A DNA stretch of 44,746 nucleotides from an uncultured Clostridia bacterium (GCA_946620645.1 CAMONN010000003.1:1-44746); one strand, 5' to 3'. Numbered from the stretch's first letter, positions 19,947 to 28,338 are shown. Numbers and translations are program-made. The notes: generated from the sequence alone by a model not told the origin.

Positions 19947-20286
19947 TTTCTGTGACCTCCCTGATGGAAATAAAGCGAAGTTCGTTGATGGGCTTTCCGA
20001 GCGTATCGGCCACAATGGCCATTACCATCGCAGCGTCACGGGGTTCAGTATTGTAGAGTTTAAACTCGCCTGCGGTGCCGGGTGCGGGGTCTGCCTTAAC
20101 GGCAGGCGTGGGTTCCGCTTCCGCTGCGGCCTTTTCAGCAGCGGGCACGGCCTTTTTGCTGGTCATGATCTTGCCCATGACCAGCAGCACGCACATCAGC
20201 AGCACCAGCCCGAAGAACACTACGCAGTAGCCGAGCAGGGCGTAGCCGCTTGCCGTGGGGATCGAGATGTTGATTAAATCGTTCAC
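19936..20286 (-). CDS. oadG: Sodium-pumping decarboxylase gamma subunit
   Basis: A 116-residue OadG-type subunit with one N-terminal membrane helix (about residues 15-38), a variable Ala/Pro/Glu-rich linker and a short conserved C-terminal segment (DAAMVMAIVADTLGKP) typical of the family's cytoplasmic end. It holds alpha and beta subunits together. The start is GTG at 20284-20286 with GGGAGG eight bases upstream. Divergence is usual for gamma subunits; the assignment rests on size, topology, C-terminal block and position between oadA and the biotin carrier. Confidence 0.85.
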   Translation of the reverse strand: MNDLINISIPTASGYALLGYCVVFFGLVLLMCVLLVMGKIMTSKKAVPAAEKAAAEAEPTPAVKADPAPGTAGEFKLYNTEPRDAAMVMAIVADTLGKPINELRFISIREVTENEV

Positions 20287-20301
20287 ACTGGTTCCTCCCG
20301 C

Positions 20302-21684
20302 TTACAGCTGCTCAATGGAGTAACGGACCTTCTTTTCCTCAGCCTCCTGGCGCTGCTGGAAGAACTTCTCCGCCACCTGCGGGAAAGCGATGTAGCTCAG
20401 CACATCCTCTTCGCAGCGGGCGGTATCACCGAGCTGTTCCGCGGTTTTTTCATAAATGTCCGACGGCAGCGTGTCAGCGTAGCGGCCCTTCAGAGGCTCT
20501 TCACCATTGAGGATTTTGGCCCGGATCTCCGGGTTGATAGGTGCAGGGGTCTTGCCGTACTCACCGCGGCAGTAAGCCTTGATCTCCGCACCGACGTTCT
20601 TGTAGCGCTCGCCGGCCAGAACATTCTGTACGGCCTGGGTGCCGACCAGCTGGCTCGTCGGGGTTACCAGCGGGGGATAGCCCATGTCTTCGCGGACCCG
20701 CGGAGTCTCCAGCAGGGCTTCATCAAACTTGTCCAGGGCGTTCAGGCTCTTCAGCTGGCTCAGCAGATTCGAGAGCATGCCGCCCGGAATCTGGTAGGTG
20801 AGGCACTGGGTATCGGTGGCCATGGAAATCGGATTGAGGGTGCCTTTTTCCAGGAACTCGGCCCGGATGGGCTTAAAGTAGTTTGCCATCTTGAACAGTT
20901 TGTTGTCGTCAAGATCCACTTCATAACCCAGCTCACGCAGTGCATAGGCCAGCGTCTCGGTGGCAGGCTGGCTGGTACCGCCGGAGAAGGGGGAGATTGC
21001 GGTGTCGATGACATCGGCACCGGCTTCTACGGACTTGAGATAAGTCATGAAAGCCATGCCCGTGGTGCAGTGGGTGTGCATGACAATCGGCAGGTCCACA
21101 GCATCCTTGATGGCGGAAACCAGGTCATAGGCGGCCTTCGGGGTGAGAATACCGGCCATGTCCTTGATGCAGATGGTGGAAACGCCCATCTGCTTCAGTT
21201 CCTTCACGATTTCCACGTATTTCTCCAGCGTATGAACGGGGCTGGTAGTGTAGGAAATGGCACCGGAGGCGATGGCACCCTGTGAGACCGTCTCCTCGAT
21301 AGCCACCTTCAGGTTATCCACATCGTTCAGCGCGTCAAAAATGCGGATGATATCAATACCGTTGCGGACCGCCGCCCGGACAAAGCGCCGTACGATATCA
21401 TCGCTGTAGTGCTTGTAGCCCAGAATGTTCTGCCCGCGCAGCAGCATCTGCAGCTTGGTGTTGGGCATCTTGGCCCGGATTTTTCTCAGGCGTTCCCAGG
21501 GGTCTTCGTTCAGAAAACGAAGGCAGACATCAAAGGTTGCACCGCCCCAGCATTCCGCGGAATAATAACCCGCCTGATCAATCGTTTCCAGGATACCCTC
21601 AAACTGGTCATAGCTCATACGGGTTGCTACCAGGGACTGGCTGGCATCACGAAGAACGGTTTCGGTGAACTGTACTTTCTTCAT
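20302..21684 (-). CDS. oadA: Oxaloacetate decarboxylase alpha subunit / carboxyltransferase
   Basis: A 460-residue carboxyltransferase with the HMGL-like TIM barrel and conserved C-terminal domain shared by OadA and pyruvate carboxylase subunit B. The metal and catalytic residues are visible: Asp13 in ETVLRDASQS, Lys174 in CIKDMAG, and His203/His205 in MHTHC. The protein stops before the biotinyl domain, which is encoded separately two genes later. It transfers carboxylate from oxaloacetate (or, in pyruvate-carboxylase-B-like relatives, a related keto acid) to biotin. AGGAGG lies seven bases before ATG. It is the first gene after the strong promoter at 21790-21818. Confidence 0.93.
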   Translation of the reverse strand: MKKVQFTETVLRDASQSLVATRMSYDQFEGILETIDQAGYYSAECWGGATFDVCLRFLNEDPWERLRKIRAKMPNTKLQMLLRGQNILGYKHYSDDIVRRFVRAAVRNGIDIIRIFDALNDVDNLKVAIEETVSQGAIASGAISYTTSPVHTLEKYVEIVKELKQMGVSTICIKDMAGILTPKAAYDLVSAIKDAVDLPIVMHTHCTTGMAFMTYLKSVEAGADVIDTAISPFSGGTSQPATETLAYALRELGYEVDLDDNKLFKMANYFKPIRAEFLEKGTLNPISMATDTQCLTYQIPGGMLSNLLSQLKSLNALDKFDEALLETPRVREDMGYPPLVTPTSQLVGTQAVQNVLAGERYKNVGAEIKAYCRGEYGKTPAPINPEIRAKILNGEEPLKGRYADTLPSDIYEKTAEQLGDTARCEEDVLSYIAFPQVAEKFFQQRQEAEEKKVRYSIEQL

Positions 21685-21789
21685 CCGTTATCCTCCTGCA
21701 GATATTTTGATTAAAGGTACAAAGAAATAACAAGAATGTGTAGGGGGAAGTTATTCTCCGATGAAACAGGACATTCCCCAATCTGGTAT

Positions 21790-21818
21790 ATAATACCCTG
21801 TTCCCCGGCATCTGTCAA
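21790..21818 (-). promoter_or_regulatory. oad operon promoter with -10 palindrome
   Basis: On the minus strand: perfect TTGACA (21813-21818), 17-base spacer and TATTAT (21790-21795). The -10 lies in GGTAT-N3-ATACC (21785-21797), a small inverted repeat that could bind a regulator. The leader to oadA is about 100 bases and can pair GGGGAA with TTCCCC around a 25-base loop. Confidence 0.8.
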
Positions 21819-21860
21819 ATGAAACATTGTAGAGAAATTGACAAAATCCTGGAGACGGAC

Positions 21861-22598
21861 TCATTTTCCATGGGCTGCTCTAGAGGCCTCTTTCCGGTAT
21901 TCTGTCGGCAGCATACCGAAGTTGCTTTTGAAGGCTGCGGTGAACTTGCTCTGACTGTCATATCCCACCCTGTGAGAAATATCGGAAACCGGAAGTCCCG
22001 TCTCACTCAGCAGTTTTGCGGCCATCTCCATCCGGTGTTCCTTCATATGCGATGCAAGGGAGTTTCCATAGACAGACTTGAATACGGCCTTGAGGGTCGT
22101 GGCGTTTAAATGAAAGCGGTGTGAAAGCGCCTCAATGGTAATTCGCTCATCCATATGCTGAAGGAGGTATTCATGCACGTCATGAACTAATGCAATCTGG
22201 TCGGCACGGGTGTCGGAGAGACGCTCGGCTTCTTCCGGGCAGGTGATGCACATGGTCTGTTCAATCATATGATGCAGCAGCTGCGCAGCTTCGTTTCCGG
22301 ACGCACGGTAATAGACCTCCTTTCCTTCCCGGCTGCCGGTGATGAGATCTGTTTCCCGCAGGGAGCGCAGATGGTGCGAAACGGCCGGGCTGGACATGTC
22401 CATCAAACCTGCAATTTCCGAAACACAGGCCTCAACATGACACAGCATCCAGAAGATGCGCAGCCGGGTCGGGTCACTGAGCTGGGAAAACAGATCGGCA
22501 ACGATGCCGAACTCCCGGGTCCCGGCCAGCGCCTGCTCCAGAAATACCCGGTTGCGGAGACTGCCGTAACGGGTCAGGGGGGCATGATTATCATCCAT
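21861..22598 (-). CDS. ArsR-AraC fusion transcriptional regulator
   Basis: A 245-residue two-DNA-binding-domain regulator. Residues 30-105 are an ArsR/SmtB winged helix (LSDPTRLRIFWML, recognition helix SSPAVSHHLRSL, wing GSREGKEVYY). Residues about 148-240 are an AraC-type double helix-turn-helix (ITIEALSHRFHLNATTLKAVF and VSDISHRVGYDSQSKFTAAFK). Candidate metal ligands are Cys53, His54 and Cys58 in the ArsR helix, and the Cys117/Cys120 pair in the linker. It is divergent from the HMA protein and metal ATPase genes and is the obvious sensor for them. GGAGG lies eight bases before ATG at 22598. Whether it represses, activates or does both is open. Confidence 0.88.
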   Translation of the reverse strand: MDDNHAPLTRYGSLRNRVFLEQALAGTREFGIVADLFSQLSDPTRLRIFWMLCHVEACVSEIAGLMDMSSPAVSHHLRSLRETDLITGSREGKEVYYRASGNEAAQLLHHMIEQTMCITCPEEAERLSDTRADQIALVHDVHEYLLQHMDERITIEALSHRFHLNATTLKAVFKSVYGNSLASHMKEHRMEMAAKLLSETGLPVSDISHRVGYDSQSKFTAAFKSNFGMLPTEYRKEASRAAHGK

Positions 22599-22619
22599 GT
22601 TGGAAACCTCCGTAATATC

Positions 22620-22648
22620 CCGTTTGGAAGTATTTTTCTCCCAAACGG
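22620..22648. promoter_or_regulatory. Inverted repeat in the leader of the ArsR-AraC gene
   Basis: Perfect eight-base arms CCGTTTGG (22620-22627) and CCAAACGG (22641-22648), centres 21 bases apart, 22 bases upstream of the regulator start. The spacing suits a dimer on two successive helical turns or an RNA hairpin. A second repeat, GGCGGA/TCCGCC (22659-22664, 22676-22681), lies next to it. Confidence 0.45.
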
Positions 22649-22668
22649 AAGAGAGCGTGGCGGAGGGC

Positions 22669-22697
22669 TTGCACTTCCGCCCGGAGAGCAGTATACT
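22669..22697 (+). promoter_or_regulatory. Promoter of the HMA protein-metal ATPase operon
   Basis: TTGCAC (22669-22674), 17-base spacer, TATACT (22692-22697). The -10 lies in the perfect palindrome GCAGTATACTGC (22688-22699). The predicted start at about 22704 lies just before the ArsR-like operator at 22706-22731. Confidence 0.7.
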
Positions 22698-22718
22698 GCG
22701 CGCAGAACAAATAAACAA
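22690..22718 (-). promoter_or_regulatory. Divergent promoter of the ArsR-AraC regulator
   Basis: On the minus strand TTGTTT (22713-22718), 17-base spacer, TATACT (22690-22695). The -10 is the same palindrome used by the opposite promoter, overlapping it by four bases, and the -35 lies inside the ArsR-like operator. Binding there should affect both directions. Confidence 0.55.
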
Positions 22719-22731
22719 GTATTTAATTGTT
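22706..22731. promoter_or_regulatory. ArsR/SmtB-like operator
   Basis: A 26-base imperfect inverted repeat, AACAAATAAACAA against GTATTTAATTGTT, with 10 of 13 positions matching. The AT-rich form and length resemble operators of ArsR/SmtB metal sensors. It covers about +3 to +28 of the HMA transcript and the -35 of the regulator promoter. Confidence 0.55.
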
Positions 22732-22746
22732 GAAAGGAGAAGCGGC

Positions 22747-22965
22747 ATGAAGAATACTTACAAAATCGAAGTGGACTGCGCCAACTGCGCGAACCTGATG
22801 GAGAATACGGCCCGGAAAGTAAATGGCGTTGCTTCGGCAGTTGTGAACTTCATGGCACAGAAAATGACCGTAGAGTTTGAGGACGGAGCAGATCCCAAAA
22901 CGGTAATAAGAGATGTGCTGAAGGCCTGTAAAAAGGTGGAACCGGACTGCGAGATTGAGTTCTGA
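22747..22965 (+). CDS. Small HMA-domain metal-binding protein
   Basis: A 72-residue protein made of a single heavy-metal-associated domain with a ferredoxin-like fold. The metal site is DCANCAN (Cys11 and Cys14), an aspartate-preceded CxxC that in P1B ATPases is associated with zinc, cadmium or lead. Two further cysteines are near the C-terminus (KACKK, DCEIEF). The neighbouring ATPase lacks any N-terminal HMA domain, so this is probably its detached metal-delivery or regulatory domain. ATG at 22747 has AAGGAG seven bases upstream; the upstream in-frame extension spans the promoter and operator and is rejected. Confidence 0.9.
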   Translation: MKNTYKIEVDCANCANLMENTARKVNGVASAVVNFMAQKMTVEFEDGADPKTVIRDVLKACKKVEPDCEIEF

Positions 22966-23027
22966 GCCCTGAGAACAGATCCGTGCGCTTCTGAACGACG
23001 GAAAGCCCCTGAAAGAGGAAAGGAAGG

Positions 23028-24944
23028 ATGACAGGCATGACAGGGAAGCAGAAAAAGATGCTGAGGAGCATCGCGCTTTCAGCACTGCTGTTCATACTGG
23101 CAAATGCGGCGCGGAGGATGCTTCCTGCCGGATATGTTCGGGAGGTCATTTCCACCGTTTTATACATGGCATCCTACCTCGTTGTCGGCTACAGTGTTTT
23201 ACGCAAAGCCTGGAAGGGAATCCTGAACAGGAGACCGTTTGATGAATGCTTTCTGATGACGGTGGCAACCCTGGGGGCCATCGCCCTTGCAGTTTACGAA
23301 AAGAGCGGTGACTACAATGAGGCTGTCGCTGTTATGCTGTTTTACCAGATCGGCGAATTCTTTCAATCATACGCCGTGGGGAAGAGCCGGCGAAACATTA
23401 CGGAGCTCATGGATATCCGCCCGGACTATGCCAATATTGAGGCGGACGGAACACTGAAGCGTGTTGACCCGGACGAAGTGGAGATCGGTACGGTAATCGT
23501 GGTGCAGCCGGGTGAGAAAGTCCCTCTGGACGGGGTGATCACGGAAGGCAGTTCTACTCTGGATACCGCTGCGCTGACCGGGGAGAGTGTTCCCCGGGAC
23601 TGCAAGGCCGGAGATGAGGTGCTCAGCGGGTGTATTAATCTCACCGGAGTGCTGAAAATACAGACAACGAAAGAGTTCGGGGAGTCCACAGTCTCAAAAA
23701 TACTGGAACTGGTCGAGAATGCCGGCTCCAGGAAATCCAGATCTGAGGAGTTTATTTCCCGCTTTGCCCGGATCTATACGCCTGCCGTTGTGATCAGCGC
23801 TCTGGCGCTGGCAGTCCTTCCGCCGCTGGTACGGATTCTGTTTCTGGGCCTGCCGGGAGGGTGGCATGTGTGGATCTACCGGGCCCTGACCTTTCTGGTG
23901 ATCAGCTGCCCCTGCGCGTTGGTCATCAGCATTCCGCTGAGCTTTTTCGCCGGCATCGGCGGCGCCAGCCATGAGGGGATCCTCATTAAGGGCTCGATTT
24001 ATCTGGAAGCGCTTTCACAGGTGAAAACGGTTGTGTTTGACAAAACCGGGACCCTGACAAAAGGAGTTTTTGAAGTCAGCGATATCCATCACAGCCCGAT
24101 GGAGGATTCCGAGCTGCTGGAGCTTGCGGCCCTGGCAGAGGCCGCGTCTTCTCATCCCATCAGCAAAAGCCTGCAGCGCGCCCATGGAAGAGAACCGGAC
24201 CGCAGCCGCGTAAGTGAAATTGAAGAGATCGGCGGACACGGTGTTACGGCACTGGTGGATGGTAAACGGGTTGCCGTCGGGAATGACAAACTGATGCGGA
24301 GGCTGGATATTCCTTTTCTGAACTGCCACAGTTCGGGCACGATTGTTCATGTGGCCAGAGACGGAGCCTATGAGGGGCATATTGTCATTTCGGACCTTGA
24401 AAAGCCCGGTGCCCGGGAGGCAGTTACACAGCTGCGCCGGGCGGGAATTGAGAAAATTGTCATGCTGACCGGCGACGGAAACGCGGTGGCCGCCGATGTG
24501 ACGAAGAAACTCGGCCTGGATGGCTACCACGCGGAGCTGCTGCCGGGTGACAAGGTCCGGATCGTGGAGCAGATGATGGCAGAGGAAGGATCCCGGGGCG
24601 GGAAACTCGCCTTTGTCGGTGACGGTATTAATGACGCGCCGGTTCTTGCCCGTGCCGATGTGGGCATCGCCATGGGCGCGCTGGGGTCCGATGCCGCAAT
24701 CGAGGCTGCGGATATTGTCCTGATGGACGATGATCCGGCCAAAATTGCAAAGGGCGTTCGCCTGTCGAGAAAGTGTATCCGCATTGTTTATGAAAATATT
24801 GTTTTCGCTCTCGCGGTGAAGTTCGGCTGCCTGATTCTGGGGGCGCTCGGCATCACAAATATGTGGGCGGCCATCTTCGCGGATGTAGGTGTGATGGTAC
24901 TTGCGGTACTGAATGCCATCCGAGCGCTTCGGGTCCGGGACTGA
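23028..24944 (+). CDS. cadA: Zinc/cadmium/lead-exporting P1B-type ATPase
   Basis: A 638-residue heavy-metal P-type ATPase. It pumps divalent metal outward using ATP. All catalytic motifs are intact: actuator TGES (184-187), membrane CPC (294-296), phosphorylation site DKTGT with Asp338, nucleotide-binding HP dipeptide (376-377), TGDG (from 481) and GDGINDAP (531-538). Lys598 in helix 7 and Asp619 in helix 8 fit the P1B-2 class for Zn, Cd or Pb rather than copper. It lacks an N-terminal metal-binding domain; the separate HMA protein 62 bases upstream fills that role. Two in-frame ATGs (23028 and 23037) share the same purine-rich ribosome binding region. A terminator follows at 25012. Confidence 0.95.
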   Translation: MTGMTGKQKKMLRSIALSALLFILANAARRMLPAGYVREVISTVLYMASYLVVGYSVLRKAWKGILNRRPFDECFLMTVATLGAIALAVYEKSGDYNEAVAVMLFYQIGEFFQSYAVGKSRRNITELMDIRPDYANIEADGTLKRVDPDEVEIGTVIVVQPGEKVPLDGVITEGSSTLDTAALTGESVPRDCKAGDEVLSGCINLTGVLKIQTTKEFGESTVSKILELVENAGSRKSRSEEFISRFARIYTPAVVISALALAVLPPLVRILFLGLPGGWHVWIYRALTFLVISCPCALVISIPLSFFAGIGGASHEGILIKGSIYLEALSQVKTVVFDKTGTLTKGVFEVSDIHHSPMEDSELLELAALAEAASSHPISKSLQRAHGREPDRSRVSEIEEIGGHGVTALVDGKRVAVGNDKLMRRLDIPFLNCHSSGTIVHVARDGAYEGHIVISDLEKPGAREAVTQLRRAGIEKIVMLTGDGNAVAADVTKKLGLDGYHAELLPGDKVRIVEQMMAEEGSRGGKLAFVGDGINDAPVLARADVGIAMGALGSDAAIEAADIVLMDDDPAKIAKGVRLSRKCIRIVYENIVFALAVKFGCLILGALGITNMWAAIFADVGVMVLAVLNAIRALRVRD

Positions 24945-25011
24945 TCTGAGTTGAGAGAAATCGTCCGTTAATCAGGAAACATAATACCCTTCACGTTGCA
25001 GGGAATAGTTC

Positions 25012-25045
25012 GGAACGGAGCTGCCTTTTTCGGCAGCTCCGTTCC
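25012..25045 (+). terminator. Hairpin terminator after the metal ATPase gene
   Basis: A perfect 14-base stem (GGAACGGAGCTGCC and its complement) around a six-base loop, 68 bases after the stop codon. The following CTCTGTTTCC is only weakly T-rich, but the stem is very stable. Confidence 0.7.
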
Positions 25046-25068
25046 CTCTGTTTCCTGCCGGACGGGGA

Positions 25069-25097
25069 TTGAAGAGGTTGGGGATTTGTGCTAAGAT
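25069..25097 (+). promoter_or_regulatory. Promoter of the AEC transporter gene
   Basis: TTGAAG (25069-25074), 17-base spacer, TAAGAT (25092-25097) preceded by TGC, an extended -10. The predicted start is near 25104, upstream of the GGAGG used by the transporter gene. Confidence 0.6.
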
Positions 25098-25136
25098 CAC
25101 GCCGTAAAGAAGATGCCCGGTCCGGAGGAATGTGAA

Positions 25137-26078
25137 TTGGAGAATCTTGTACTGTCGCTCAACGCGGTCCTGCCGATGCTTCTGGTCATGATTACCGGAT
25201 ACGCGGCAAGGCGTTTCGGGGTCATAAGCGGGGAGGATGTTCCGCGGGTCAACAGGGCTGCATTTCGGATTTTTCTGCCGTGTATGCTGTTCTACAACAT
25301 CTACTGTGCAGACCTCAGTCAGTCCGTACAGCCCGGGCTGATCGCCTACAGCGTTGTCTGTGTGCTGCTGGTGTTTGCGGCGTCAGTTTACGGTGCCGCC
25401 CGCTTTGTTCCGCAGCAGGACCATAAGGGTGTGGTTGCTCAGGGCATTTTCCGCAGCAATTTTGTGATCATGGGTCTTCCCATTGCCGGAGCCCTGGCAG
25501 GGGAAGACAATCTGAGCTCGGTTGCGGTGCTGATCGCGGTGATTGTGCCGCTGTTCAATTTTCTGGCGGTGGTCGCCCTGGAAAAATTCCGGGGCCGCCG
25601 GGTAAAAACCGGAGAGGTTTTGCTGCAGATTGTAAGGAATCCCCTGATCGTCGGCTCTTTTTTGGGCATCCTTTTCCAGCTGCTGAATATTCGGCTTCCC
25701 GCCGTGGCGGAAAAAGCGGTCTCGAACCTGGGAAGCATTGCTACACCGCTTCAGATTTTCCTCCTGGGAGCTTTTTTCCGATTTGGCGGGCTGGGACGCT
25801 TCAGAAGGACCCTTGCGGCGGTAACGGGAATCAAGCTTTTCCTGATTCCGGCCCTGGTCCTGGGTGTCGGGGCTGCCCTGGGGTTCCGGGGCGTGGATTT
25901 TTTGGGGCTTCTGGGCGCTTTCGGTGCGCCGACCGCTGTGAATTCCTTTACGATGGTGCAGCAGATGCAATGCGGTGATGCGGAGCTGGCGGGTGATATT
26001 GTTGTGATTACAACCCTGGTCAGTATTTTCAGTTTCTTTATATGGATTCTTGTCTTTAAGACCCTGGGGATGTTCTGA
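25137..26078 (+). CDS. AEC family (auxin efflux carrier-like) transporter
   Basis: About 313 residues with ten predicted membrane helices in two five-helix halves, typical of bacterial AEC permeases that export or exchange small organic acids such as malate or malonate. The N-terminal half starts NAVLPMLLVMITGYAARRFG, and the C-terminal half has GAPTAVNSFTMVQQM, a conserved AEC block. I prefer TTG at 25137 as start, because GGAGG (25124-25128) is eight bases ahead and the protein then begins at the normal family N-terminus. ATG at 25113 is in frame but has no ribosome binding site and is only about nine bases after the predicted transcript start. The substrate is unknown. Confidence 0.85.
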   Translation: MENLVLSLNAVLPMLLVMITGYAARRFGVISGEDVPRVNRAAFRIFLPCMLFYNIYCADLSQSVQPGLIAYSVVCVLLVFAASVYGAARFVPQQDHKGVVAQGIFRSNFVIMGLPIAGALAGEDNLSSVAVLIAVIVPLFNFLAVVALEKFRGRRVKTGEVLLQIVRNPLIVGSFLGILFQLLNIRLPAVAEKAVSNLGSIATPLQIFLLGAFFRFGGLGRFRRTLAAVTGIKLFLIPALVLGVGAALGFRGVDFLGLLGAFGAPTAVNSFTMVQQMQCGDAELAGDIVVITTLVSIFSFFIWILVFKTLGMF

Positions 26079-26118
26079 CCACCGCTGACGGACTGAATCA
26101 AGGACGGGAGGGAAGAGA

Positions 26119-28338
26119 ATGGAACGGCTGCGGTGCGCAGTGGAACGTATTACATTTCAAAGTGAAGAGACCGGCTTTACCGTCCTGCGCTGCCGTGCCG
26201 GAGGCTTTCAGGATCTGATCACCGTAGTCGGCAATATGCCGGAAATCCATGCCGGCAGCATTCTGCAGCTGGAAGGTGAATGGCGGATGGATTCAAAGTA
26301 CGGACGCCAGTTTTCGGTATCCGCCTTTGAGGAAACCCTGCCGGCGACGGTTTACGGCATCGAAAAATATCTCGGCAGCGGTTTGGTAAAGGGAATCGGT
26401 CCAAAGTATGCGCATCGGATTGTACAGGCCTTTGGTGCGGAAACACTGGATGTAATTGAAGAGAACCCGGAACGCCTGCTGGAGGTTCCGGGGATTGGCA
26501 AACTGCGGGTGGAACGCATCCGGAAGAGCTGGGCGGAACAGAAGGAAATCAGAAACATCATGCTGTTTCTCCAGAGCCATGATGTCAGTACCGGCCATGC
26601 CACCAAAATATATAAAACCTACGGTGCAGAGAGCATCCGCGTGGTGACAGATAATCCCTACCGCCTTGCAGATGAAATCTGGGGGATCGGCTTTCGGACA
26701 GCGGATACCATCGCCCAAAAGCTGGGGTTCGAGCGGACGAGGAAGGAACGGCTTCAAAGCGGCATAAAGTATACCCTCAACCGCCTTGCGGATGAGGGCC
26801 ACTGCTTCGCCACCGAAGAGCAGCTGCTCCGGACGGGGGAGGAAATGCTGGAGGTCGAACCGGCGATGCTGGAGTCCGTGCTCCGCGGCATGACCGAATC
26901 CGGGGACTTGATTACCGAGGAGTTCAACGCAGACAATGGAATACCGGAGAGGGCAATCTACCTGCCGCCTTTCTACCACGCTGAAATGGGAACGGCAAAA
27001 CGGCTGAGGGAACTTTTTCAGGGCAGACCATCGGTTGCAGTCCGTCCGGAGGGGCTGGAAATGCGCATACAGAGGAGGACCGGCATCCAGTACGATGAGG
27101 TTCAGCTTCAGGCGATCCGGACTGCTGCGGACAGTAAGGTTTTGGTGCTGACGGGCGGGCCGGGTACCGGAAAGACCACGACTACGCAGGGCATCATTGC
27201 CGCTTTTCGGGAGAGCGGGGCGCGGATCCTGCTGGCTGCTCCGACCGGCCGCGCTGCCAAGCGGCTGTCGGAGGCAACCGGGATGGAGGCCAAAACCATT
27301 CACCGTCTTCTGGAGATGAAACCGCCGGAAGGCTATCAGCGCAATGCTGAAAACCCGCTGGAGGGGGATGTGCTGATCGTGGATGAATGCAGCATGATCG
27401 ACATTATGCTGATGTACAGCCTCCTCAGGGCGCTGCCGGACAGTATGACACTGATCCTGGTGGGCGATGTGGACCAGCTGCCCAGTGTAGGCGCCGGAAA
27501 TGTTCTGAGCGATGTGATCCTGTCGGGCGCCTTTCCGGTTATTCGCCTGACACGGATTTTCCGTCAGGCGCAGACCAGCCGTATTATCATGAATGCCCAT
27601 CGAATCAATGCGGGCGAAATGCCGGATCTTTCCAATGGCAGGGACACGGACTTCTTTTTTATCGACGTAGAGAAAGAAATGAAGGGAAAGGGCCTGGACA
27701 CCTCTGAAGCGGGCGGGGTTGCAGAAGAAGCCGCCCGTACGGTGCTGGAACTGGTTCAGCAGAGGCTGCCTCGGCACTTTCGGGTCCCTCCCGGAGAAAT
27801 ACAGGTGCTGACGCCCATGCAGCGGGGACCCGCCGGGGCGGCGAATCTGAACCTGCTTCTGCAGGAAGCGGTGAACCCGGGGGAGGATGGACTGCGGCGC
27901 GGAGGTATCCGGTACGGGAAGAACGACAAAGTGATGCAGATTCGTAATAACTATGAGAAGGAAGTATTTAACGGAGATATCGGTTTTGTGCAGGCCGTTA
28001 ATCAGGAAGACCGCAGCCTGACCGTGAACTTTGACGGTCGGGAGGTCTCCTATGACGTGACAGAGCTGGACGAGCTGGTGCTGGCGTATGCCACAACCAT
28101 CCATAAGGCGCAGGGTTCAGAGTATCCGGTTGTGGTGATGCCTGTTCTGATGAGTCATTACATGATGCTGCAGCGAAATCTGATCTATACCGGTGTTACC
28201 CGTGCCAAACGGGGTGCGGTGGTAGTGGGTACCAGAAAGGCGCTGGCAGTTGCCATCCGAAATGTCAACATCCGCAGGCGCAATACGCGGCTGGCCTTTA
28301 GACTGGGCACCGCCGGGAAAGAAGAGGCCGGCGGATGA
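26119..28338 (+). CDS. recD2: ATP-dependent DNA helicase RecD2
   Basis: A 739-residue SF1B 5'-3' helicase of the RecD2 type, used in DNA repair and replication-fork upkeep in bacteria without RecBC partners. An N-terminal OB-like region (1-70) precedes helix-hairpin-helix segments (GSGLVKGIGPKYAHRI, LLEVPGIGKLRVERI) and the RecA-like core. Walker A GGPGTGKTTT has Lys352; Walker B is VDECSMID near 421; motif III is GDVDQLPSVGAG; the C-terminal motifs are YATTIHKAQGSEYP and TGVTRAKRG. It has GGGAGGG ahead of ATG. Its end overlaps the nuclease gene by four bases (ATGA), so the two are translationally coupled. Confidence 0.95.
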   Translation: MERLRCAVERITFQSEETGFTVLRCRAGGFQDLITVVGNMPEIHAGSILQLEGEWRMDSKYGRQFSVSAFEETLPATVYGIEKYLGSGLVKGIGPKYAHRIVQAFGAETLDVIEENPERLLEVPGIGKLRVERIRKSWAEQKEIRNIMLFLQSHDVSTGHATKIYKTYGAESIRVVTDNPYRLADEIWGIGFRTADTIAQKLGFERTRKERLQSGIKYTLNRLADEGHCFATEEQLLRTGEEMLEVEPAMLESVLRGMTESGDLITEEFNADNGIPERAIYLPPFYHAEMGTAKRLRELFQGRPSVAVRPEGLEMRIQRRTGIQYDEVQLQAIRTAADSKVLVLTGGPGTGKTTTTQGIIAAFRESGARILLAAPTGRAAKRLSEATGMEAKTIHRLLEMKPPEGYQRNAENPLEGDVLIVDECSMIDIMLMYSLLRALPDSMTLILVGDVDQLPSVGAGNVLSDVILSGAFPVIRLTRIFRQAQTSRIIMNAHRINAGEMPDLSNGRDTDFFFIDVEKEMKGKGLDTSEAGGVAEEAARTVLELVQQRLPRHFRVPPGEIQVLTPMQRGPAGAANLNLLLQEAVNPGEDGLRRGGIRYGKNDKVMQIRNNYEKEVFNGDIGFVQAVNQEDRSLTVNFDGREVSYDVTELDELVLAYATTIHKAQGSEYPVVVMPVLMSHYMMLQRNLIYTGVTRAKRGAVVVGTRKALAVAIRNVNIRRRNTRLAFRLGTAGKEEAGG

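Noticed and set aside
26293-28104. Open frame of about 600 codons antisense to recD2
   Set aside because: It mirrors a gene with intact helicase motifs and shows no recognisable domain.
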